The position numbers were made by a program, and so were the translations under genes. The notes beneath the pieces are model-generated. The model saw only the letters and a list, made by a program, of their open reading frames with translations, was not told the origin of the DNA and made no database searches. Shown here piece by piece: positions 1 to 5,313 of a DNA stretch of 5,313 nucleotides; position 1 is the stretch's first letter; every line of letters begins with the position of its first letter. The stretch spans positions 1 through 5,313 of the forward strand of contig JAAZHP010000090.1 in assembly GCA_012510625.1 (NCBI GenBank). The letters run 5' to 3'. The stretch is from Bacillota bacterium. GTDB taxonomy: Bacteria > Bacillota > Dethiobacteria > DTU022.

Positions 1-12
1 CCCCTTAAATTC

Positions 13-50
13 AAATCCCCCTAAATCCCCCTTTAAAAAAGGGGGACTTT
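13..50. repeat. Tandem AAATCCCCCT repeat leading into a C5T3/A3G5 hairpin, possible terminator
   Basis: The 10-mer AAATCCCCCT occurs twice in direct tandem (13-22 and 23-32). The second copy is the left arm of an inverted repeat: CCCCCTTT (27-34) pairs perfectly with AAAGGGGG (38-45) around a 3-base AAA loop. The stem extends outward, AAAT (23-26) against ACTTT (46-50), with one bulged C at 47. It lies 29 bp past the stop codon of the leftward gene. Transcribed leftward, the hairpin is followed by AUUUAGGGGG rather than a U-tract, so it is not a classic intrinsic terminator in that direction; rightward it is followed by ACUUUU, also weak. C5/G5 elements of this kind are known as dispersed intergenic repeats in several bacteria, so it may be one copy, or part, of such a family that continues past the left edge. 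Confidence 0.65.
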
Positions 51-78
51 TAGCTTGCATCCCTGAAAAAAAGCGGCG

Positions 79-3000
79 CTATTGTTTGGTGAAGGCAAGG
101 ATCTCTTCTTTCAGCGATTTTAGCTTTGCTTCAGCTTCTGCAGCGCTGCCTGCGCTGACCGAAAAATAGAGTTTTATTTTCGGCTCGGTGCCCGAAGGGC
201 GGATACAGAACCAGGCTCCGCTCTCCAGGCGGTAAAAGAGAACCTCGGAGCGGGGCAGCTCCACCGGGCGCTCCTCCCCGGCGAGCAGATCCCAGCTTTT
301 GCGCTGCCCGTAATCCCTTTTTTCGATGACCCTCTCCCCCGCCAGCTCCGGCGGGATCGCTTCATAAGCGCGCATGAGCTCACCCGCCTTCTCCATGTCG
401 TCCAGCTCGATGGAGACCAGGTCTTCGCGGAAGAAGCCGTACTTCCGGGAAAGCTGCTCCAAAACCTGCAGCAGGCTGCGCCCCTTTTCCTTGTGGTAAG
501 CAGCCATCTCGGCAATGAGGCAGGCCGCCCCGATGGCATCCTTGTCCCGCGCGAAGGTGCCTGCGAGGAAGCCGTAGCTCTCTTCATAGCCAAAGATAAA
601 GCTGAATTCGCCGCTCTCTTCAAATTCTTTTATTTTCTCTCCGATATATTTAAAGCCGGTGAGAGTCTCTATGGTCTTGACACCGTAAGCTTCGGCCACC
701 TTCCGGCCGAGATCGCCGGTAACAATGGTTTTGATCATGACCGCATTGGGCGGCAGCGCTTTTTTCCGGGCCAGCCCGGCCAGGATATAGTCCAGCAACA
801 GGGCTCCGATCTGGTTGCCGGTAAGGTGAGTATAGCTGCCGCCGTCTCCGCGAACGGCGCAGCCGACACGGTCACCATCGGGATCTGTGGCCAGGACAAT
901 ATCCGCCTCTTCACGCCGGGCCAGCTCCAGGGCCATCTTAAAAGCCTCCGGCTCTTCGGGGTTGGGAACGGTCACGGTGCTGAATTGCGGGTCGGGAACC
1001 ATCTGCTTCTCCACCAGGGCCAGGTCGATGTAGCCGCATTCGCGCAGCAGATCGGGAATATGGCAGGCCCCAGTGCCGTGCAGCGGCGTGTAGACAAGCT
1101 TCAGCCTTGTCTGCGGCCTGGAGAGAGAAAGCGACCGGATCGCCTCGCGGTAAGAGCGGTCTATCTCCGGGCCGATAATCCGGAGCAGGCCTGCGCTCTC
1201 CGCCTCTTCCCGGGAAATAATCCTCACATCGTCAAAGAGATCCACCCGCGATATGGCCGCTGCAACTTCATCGATGAGCGGCGAAACTGCCTGTCCGCCG
1301 TCGGGGCCATAGACCTTGTAACCGTTATACTGCGGCGGATTGTGGCTGGCCGTGATCACGATCCCGGCGGCGCAGCCCAGTTCGCGCACGGCAAAGGAAA
1401 GCTCCGGCGTAGGGCGGACGCCGTCAAAGAGAAGCGCGGTGATGCCGTTGGCTGCAAGGACCAGGGCGGCATCAACGGAAAATTCGCAGGAGAAGCGCCT
1501 CGTATCGCAGGCGATGGCCACCTTTTTATCTTTTGTCTCCAGATCCAGGCTGTTAAGGTAGTCAGCCAGCCCCTGCGTCGCCCGCCGCACGATATAGCGG
1601 TTCATCCTGTTCAACCCGGCGCCGATAACGCCGCGCATCCCCCCGGTCCCGAAAGCCAGCTCGCTGCCAAAGCAGCAGGCTATTTCGTCGCTGTTGCCGG
1701 CCATGGCCTCCAGCTCGCGCCGCGTTTCCGGATCCAGGTCCGGGCATTCCAGCCACCTGAGGTAACACTGCTCAGGGGTTGTCCCCTCCCCCGCCGCCGT
1801 GCGGCCGAAATCATCTGCGTAGCGGATGATATCATCTTCCCCGAGATAGCTGCCGTTCTGCACCTCTATCACCTCCAGCAGCTCGCTGCCGGGATTCTCC
1901 AGGCGGTGCTTCGCCCCGGCTGGTATGAAGACGCTTTCACCTGCCTGGCGCAGCAGCTCTTCCTCCCCCACGGTAACCAGCGCCCGCCCCCGGACCACGA
2001 TCCAGTTTTCCGAGCGGTGGCGGTGGCTCTGCAGGCTGAGCCGCTTTCCAGGTTCCACGGTAAGCCGTTTCACCTGGTAACCCTCGCCCGCCTCCAGAGA
2101 AGTAAAGCTCCCCCAGGGACGGTAGACGGTGCGGTGATGCGAAAATTCGGGGGCACCGCTCTGTTCCAGCGCCTCTGCCAGCTCCCGGACTTCCTGGGAG
2201 CGCGATAGCGGGCAGACCAGCAGGGAATCGCCGGTTTCCACCACGGCCATATTTTCCAACCCTACCGCGCCGACCAGCCGCGACCCGGCGAGTACCATGC
2301 TGTTGCGGGTATCAATGAGAAGAGTGCGCCCCTCGCAGTAATTTCCGGCGCTGTCCCGGGGCGAGACCTTGTATAAAGCCTCAAAACTGCCCACGTCGCT
2401 CCAGGTAATTTCCGCCGGAATCACCGCCACCTCCTCCGCTCTCTCCATAATCCCATAGTCTATGGAAAGCGGGGTAATCCTGGCATAGGCGTCCCTGATC
2501 GAACTGTCCTCTGTAAAATCAATCTCATCGAGAGCGGAGGCCATATCCGGCAAGTAGCGGCGGTAGGCGGCAACGAGATCCCTAACCTTAAACATGAACA
2601 TGCCGCTGTTCCACAGGTAGCGGCCGTCTTCCAGGTAGGCCGCGGCCCGCTCCCGGTCCGGCTTCTCCACAAAACGCTCCACCAAAAAAGCGCTATCATC
2701 GAGCTGCCGGCCGCGGCAGATATAGCCGTAGCCGGTCTCGGGGTATTGAGGGGCAATTCCGAAAGTGACCAGCCCGTATTTTTGGGCGGCCTTCTCTCCC
2801 TGCAGCAGCAGGTTAAGGTATTCCTTCCCCGCCGGGATGAAGTGGTCAGACGGAAGGACCGCCATGATCTCCTCCCCTCCCCCGCGGCTTGAGAGAAACC
2901 AGGCGGCCATTCCAATGGCCGGGGCGGTGTTGAGCGATTGGGGCTCACCAAGCACGGTTACCGAGCCCGGATCGATCTCCATGCCCCAAAGCTGGCGGCG

Positions 3001-3195
3001 GATCTCTTCTTCCTGCTCCGCGTGGGTGACGATAATGATCCTCGCCGGCGGAACTTCCGGCGCCACCCTGGCGACAGTCTCCTGAAAAAGGCTTTTTCTG
3101 CCACGGCCAAAGACCAGGTATTGTTTCGGATATTGCTCCCGGCTGAGCGGCCAGAGGCGGGTCCCGCTGCCGCCGGCCAAAATAACGGCATACAT
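79..3195 (-). CDS. Three-domain GDP-mannose synthesis enzyme: mannose-1-P guanylyltransferase / mannose-6-P isomerase / phosphohexomutase fusion
   Basis: One uninterrupted 1038-residue cytosolic protein carrying three domains. Residues 1 to about 285 form a nucleotidyltransferase: LAGGSGTRLWPLSR (6-19), LPSDH (114-118), ETGYGYI (153-159), FVEKP (175-179), LWNSGMF (194-200) and WSDVGSF (265-271). After a linker, residues about 353-465 form a type II phosphomannose isomerase cupin: YRPWGSF (358-364), probable metal ligands Q389, H391, H393, E396 and H430, and the family-typical NGSYLGEDDIIR end (447-458). Residues about 473-1038 form a full-length PgcA-like phosphohexomutase: FGTGGMRG (515-522), TASHNP with phosphoserine S617, metal loop DPDGDR (771-776), sugar loop GYEESYGF (869-876) and phosphate loop RPSGTEPKIK (999-1008). 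Every key loop is present, so all three activities are plausible, giving Fru6P to Man6P to Man1P to GDP-mannose. ManC and PgcA are normally separate proteins of roughly 465 and 570-580 residues; only about 8 residues (TAAGEGTT) join them here. The ATG is chosen because the family N-terminus (MYAVILAGG) begins exactly there behind an RBS. Mannose versus glucose preference of the mutase cannot be read from sequence. Confidence 0.95.
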   Translation of the reverse strand: MYAVILAGGSGTRLWPLSREQYPKQYLVFGRGRKSLFQETVARVAPEVPPARIIIVTHAEQEEEIRRQLWGMEIDPGSVTVLGEPQSLNTAPAIGMAAWFLSSRGGGEEIMAVLPSDHFIPAGKEYLNLLLQGEKAAQKYGLVTFGIAPQYPETGYGYICRGRQLDDSAFLVERFVEKPDRERAAAYLEDGRYLWNSGMFMFKVRDLVAAYRRYLPDMASALDEIDFTEDSSIRDAYARITPLSIDYGIMERAEEVAVIPAEITWSDVGSFEALYKVSPRDSAGNYCEGRTLLIDTRNSMVLAGSRLVGAVGLENMAVVETGDSLLVCPLSRSQEVRELAEALEQSGAPEFSHHRTVYRPWGSFTSLEAGEGYQVKRLTVEPGKRLSLQSHRHRSENWIVVRGRALVTVGEEELLRQAGESVFIPAGAKHRLENPGSELLEVIEVQNGSYLGEDDIIRYADDFGRTAAGEGTTPEQCYLRWLECPDLDPETRRELEAMAGNSDEIACCFGSELAFGTGGMRGVIGAGLNRMNRYIVRRATQGLADYLNSLDLETKDKKVAIACDTRRFSCEFSVDAALVLAANGITALLFDGVRPTPELSFAVRELGCAAGIVITASHNPPQYNGYKVYGPDGGQAVSPLIDEVAAAISRVDLFDDVRIISREEAESAGLLRIIGPEIDRSYREAIRSLSLSRPQTRLKLVYTPLHGTGACHIPDLLRECGYIDLALVEKQMVPDPQFSTVTVPNPEEPEAFKMALELARREEADIVLATDPDGDRVGCAVRGDGGSYTHLTGNQIGALLLDYILAGLARKKALPPNAVMIKTIVTGDLGRKVAEAYGVKTIETLTGFKYIGEKIKEFEESGEFSFIFGYEESYGFLAGTFARDKDAIGAACLIAEMAAYHKEKGRSLLQVLEQLSRKYGFFREDLVSIELDDMEKAGELMRAYEAIPPELAGERVIEKRDYGQRKSWDLLAGEERPVELPRSEVLFYRLESGAWFCIRPSGTEPKIKLYFSVSAGSAAEAEAKLKSLKEEILAFTKQ

Positions 3196-3205
3196 TTAAG
3201 CTTCA

Positions 3206-3211
3206 CTCCCT
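3206..3211 (-). promoter_or_regulatory. Ribosome-binding site of the GDP-mannose synthesis gene
   Basis: On the minus strand AGGGAG lies 10 nt before the ATG at 3195, a good match to the anti-Shine-Dalgarno sequence at slightly long spacing. It supports the chosen start. No convincing -35/-10 promoter pair is visible in the 45-bp gap between the genes, so cotranscription with the upstream glycosyltransferase gene is the simplest reading. Confidence 0.7.
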
Positions 3212-3240
3212 GCCTTGATATCTGCTTTAGCCCAAATGGT

Positions 3241-5313
3241 TCAACTGTTTTCCCGCTGCGGCGAGGCCGCGCCGGCCACTTCGCCGATGCCCGTGTATCC
3301 CTGGTGCGAAGCCAAGTGCATCCGGTGCAGCGCCAGCATGAGGGAAAGCGTCGATTCAGCGCCCTGGTTCAGGTTAACTCCGCCCGGCATAAGCCCGTCA
3401 CAGCAGCCGCCGCTGCTAAAATCATAGAGGGGCTGGTGGATATCGTTGTTGCCGAAGAACCAGTTGAACGCCCAATCCATGGCAATCTGCCAGCGGGGCT
3501 CTCCGGTGGCCAGGTAGGCCTGGGCGCAGGCATCAACGAGAGCCGCCGCGTCGAGAGGCTGCTGGTCAAAGCGGGCTTTCTGCCCGCCGCGGCGGTACCA
3601 CCCCTTGTTGCCGACCAGAGAGAGCTGCCCCCCGCCGGGATCAGTCTGAATGGAAATGAGCCAGTCCAGGGCGCCGAGCCCGGTTTGCAGGATCTGTTCA
3701 TCATGCAGGTAGCGCCCCGCGGCAATGAGAGCCTGCGGGATCCGGGCATTGTCGTAGGTAACGATCTCTTCCAGCCAGAACCACTCCGCGGTGGCGTACT
3801 CGCTGAACTGGCGACAGAGCCGCCTGCTCAGCTCCTCCAGCAGCTGGCGCGCCTCGGGATCCCCGCCAAAACGCTTCAGGTAATGAATTACGCCGATGAT
3901 GGTAAAAGCCCAGGCGCGGGGCGAGGTAAAGGAGGGCGCCTGCAAGAGACACTGCTTGAACAGGCGCGTCACCAGGCCGATCAGTGAATCATCGGGCGGA
4001 TAGGCGACGGTATAACCAAGAGCCCAGATGCTGCGCCCGTGGCTGTCTTCGGAGCCTATCTCTTCCAGCCACTGCCGCTGGTATGACATGAAATTGCGCA
4101 TTCGTTCCCTTTCCCGGTTGTAGGCGTAAAGCAGAAAACTGAGGTAGGTGCGGAAAAACGGCAGGATTCTCTCTTCTTTGAAGAGGCGCCAGTTCATCAC
4201 CGTGACGAGCAGCGCCCTGGCGTTGTCATCGGTGCAGTAGCCATGCCTCCGATCCGGTACCGTGTAGAGGGCATGCTGAAAGATGCCGGTATCGTCGGTC
4301 AGCGTCTTCAAATGATCCAGTCTGATTTCTGGCAAAACGGCGCTCTCGGTTACGGCCAGGCTCTGGACTGAAGTTTTGGCCTGAGCGCTGTATTCGCTCA
4401 CCGCTTTTTCAAAGGCGTCGGCGTAGCTGCGGGCCACCTCGCGCCAGATCATCTTCCGTCCGTAGCGGTAAGAAAGTTTGCGCATGTGATTGCGCAACTC
4501 TCCGTCCTGGAGCAGGTTGATGAGGCTGTCGGCCAGGGCCTCGCTGTCGCGGAAGGGCACCAGGCAGCCACGCCCTTCGGCCAGCAGCTCCTGGGCATAC
4601 CAGTAAGGCGTGGAGACGATCACCTTGCCGCAGGCAAGGGCATAGGCCAGGGTGCCCGAAGTGATCTGATCCTTGTTCACATAAGGGGTCAGGTATATGT
4701 CGGTGGCTACGAGAAACTCGATTAAGCGCTCCAGGCTGACATACTGGTTGTAAAAAGTGATCTGCTCCTGAAGCCCCTTTTCCCGGACCAGCTGCTCCAG
4801 GTGGTGGCGGTATTTTTCCCCGTAACGGCGTTTTATTTCAGGATGAGTGGCCCCGAGAATAATGTAAAGCACTTCCGGAAACCTGGCTGCCACCTTCTCC
4901 ATCGCGGCAATGGCATATTCGATCCCCTTGTTCGGCCCGAGCAGGCCGAAGGTAAGAAGCAAGGTCCGCCCTTCGGCCTGGAATCTGTCCTTGTAAAAGG
5001 AAGAATCAAGAAAGGGGACATCGGGCGCCCCGTGCGGGATCATCACTATCTTGGAGGCGGGAATGCCGTAAACATCCTCCAGCAGCTGCACCGCCATCTG
5101 AGCCTGCACCACCACCAGGGTGGAGAGTTCGCAGATACGGGTCAAAGTATTCTTCTGCCCGGCGGTCGGCTCGGCGAGGATGGTGTGGAAAGTTGTCACC
5201 ACCGGTTTTTTCAGGCGGCGCAGCAAGTAGATGATATAACTGCCGTCCTCTCCGCCGAAGATGCCGAACTCATGCTGCAGGCAAACCACGTCAACGGGCG
5301 AAACGTTGATAAA
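3241..5313 (-). CDS. GT4-type glycosyltransferase fused to a C-terminal alpha/alpha-toroid domain (5' end beyond the window)
   Basis: The frame is open to the right edge; 690 residues are visible and the true start is outside. The first codons (FINVSPVD, then VVCLQHEFGIFGG) already lie inside the N-terminal Rossmann half, so perhaps 80-100 residues are missing. Numbering from the first visible codon, residues 1 to about 300 are a GT-B, group 1/GT4-like transferase with PVVTTFHT (37-44), FGLLGPNKGIE (122-132) and QITSGTLAYALACGK (216-230). The usual EX7E pair is not evident; aligning on ACG puts Q216 and Y224 in those places. After a linker (about 301-335), residues about 336-690 are a helical domain with conserved-looking acidic motifs: DDTGIFQHA (340-348), YCTDDNARAL (359-368), TYDNARIPQAL (519-529), FDQQPLDAAA (582-591) and NQGAEST (649-655). 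This architecture is recalled from bacterial proteins annotated simply as glycosyltransferase; the second domain resembles six-hairpin glycosidase-like folds. No signal peptide or membrane segment is visible, suggesting a cytosolic enzyme. It lies 45 bp upstream of the GDP-mannose synthesis gene, so GDP-mannose is the inferred donor. Acceptor and product are unknown. Confidence 0.9.
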   Translation of the reverse strand, partial: FINVSPVDVVCLQHEFGIFGGEDGSYIIYLLRRLKKPVVTTFHTILAEPTAGQKNTLTRICELSTLVVVQAQMAVQLLEDVYGIPASKIVMIPHGAPDVPFLDSSFYKDRFQAEGRTLLLTFGLLGPNKGIEYAIAAMEKVAARFPEVLYIILGATHPEIKRRYGEKYRHHLEQLVREKGLQEQITFYNQYVSLERLIEFLVATDIYLTPYVNKDQITSGTLAYALACGKVIVSTPYWYAQELLAEGRGCLVPFRDSEALADSLINLLQDGELRNHMRKLSYRYGRKMIWREVARSYADAFEKAVSEYSAQAKTSVQSLAVTESAVLPEIRLDHLKTLTDDTGIFQHALYTVPDRRHGYCTDDNARALLVTVMNWRLFKEERILPFFRTYLSFLLYAYNRERERMRNFMSYQRQWLEEIGSEDSHGRSIWALGYTVAYPPDDSLIGLVTRLFKQCLLQAPSFTSPRAWAFTIIGVIHYLKRFGGDPEARQLLEELSRRLCRQFSEYATAEWFWLEEIVTYDNARIPQALIAAGRYLHDEQILQTGLGALDWLISIQTDPGGGQLSLVGNKGWYRRGGQKARFDQQPLDAAALVDACAQAYLATGEPRWQIAMDWAFNWFFGNNDIHQPLYDFSSGGCCDGLMPGGVNLNQGAESTLSLMLALHRMHLASHQGYTGIGEVAGAASPQRENS

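Noticed and set aside
13..32. CRISPR-like or other array from the repeated AAATCCCCCT
   Set aside because: There are only two 10-bp copies, directly adjacent with no spacer, so this is a simple tandem duplication within a hairpin element.
23..50. Classic rho-independent terminator
   Set aside because: The stem is strong but neither direction has a proper U-tract straight after it, so the element is listed as a repeat with only a possible terminator role.
493..2208. Long plus-strand open frame (571 codons) opposite the synthase gene
   Set aside because: It lies wholly antisense to well-supported domains of the GDP-mannose enzyme, and its translation shows no recognisable motif. Long antisense frames are expected in G+C-rich coding DNA.
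3241..3243. TGA as a selenocysteine codon joining the two genes
   Set aside because: The TGA sits at the natural end of the toroid domain, no selenocysteine-insertion-like hairpin was noticed directly after it, and a TAA follows 14 codons later, so no fusion would result.
2938..3987. Plus-strand open frame (349 codons) spanning the junction of the two genes
   Set aside because: It is antisense to both real genes and crosses their intergenic gap. Its translation shows no family motif, so it reads as a shadow.
5287..5289. GTG as start codon of the glycosyltransferase gene
   Set aside because: The frame stays open for 8 more codons to the window edge, there is no ribosome-binding site before the GTG, and the residues around it belong inside the N-terminal Rossmann half of the transferase. 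The gene is cut by the window, not started here.

Overview
The window holds two large genes, both on the minus strand, arranged as the end of an operon with little spare DNA. Reading in the direction of transcription, from the right edge to the left, they are: (1) the 3' part of a gene for a GT4-type glycosyltransferase fused to a C-terminal all-alpha, probably (alpha/alpha)6-toroid domain (5313-3241, 5' end cut by the window edge); (2) after 45 bp, a 1038-residue protein joining a complete mannose-1-phosphate guanylyltransferase/type II phosphomannose isomerase (ManC/AlgA-like) to a complete PgcA-like phosphohexomutase (3195-79); (3) a 78-bp A+T-richer end containing a tandem 10-bp repeat and a perfect C5T3/A3G5 hairpin. 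No RNA gene, CRISPR array, transposase or plus-strand gene can be supported.

The genes work together in a clear way. The three domains of the fused enzyme match the three steps from fructose-6-phosphate to GDP-mannose: isomerase (Fru6P to Man6P), mutase (Man6P to Man1P) and guanylyltransferase (Man1P + GTP to GDP-mannose). The upstream glycosyltransferase is the natural consumer of that sugar nucleotide. The two genes could therefore form a compact unit from central metabolism to a mannoside. The product is not known from the sequence. An intracellular or cell-surface beta-mannan or oligomannoside is one testable idea.

The organism is bacterial with fairly G+C-rich coding DNA. The mutase domain resembles the Bacillus/Clostridia PgcA type, and a purine-rich AGGGAG ribosome-binding site precedes manC. 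These hint at a G+C-rich Firmicute (Peptococcaceae/Syntrophomonadales-like or Moorella-like clostridium), but this is inference and weakly supported. The features most worth a second look are the three-activity fusion, the glycosyltransferase-toroid fusion with a non-canonical EX7E region, and the reading-frame relation at the junction of the two genes.
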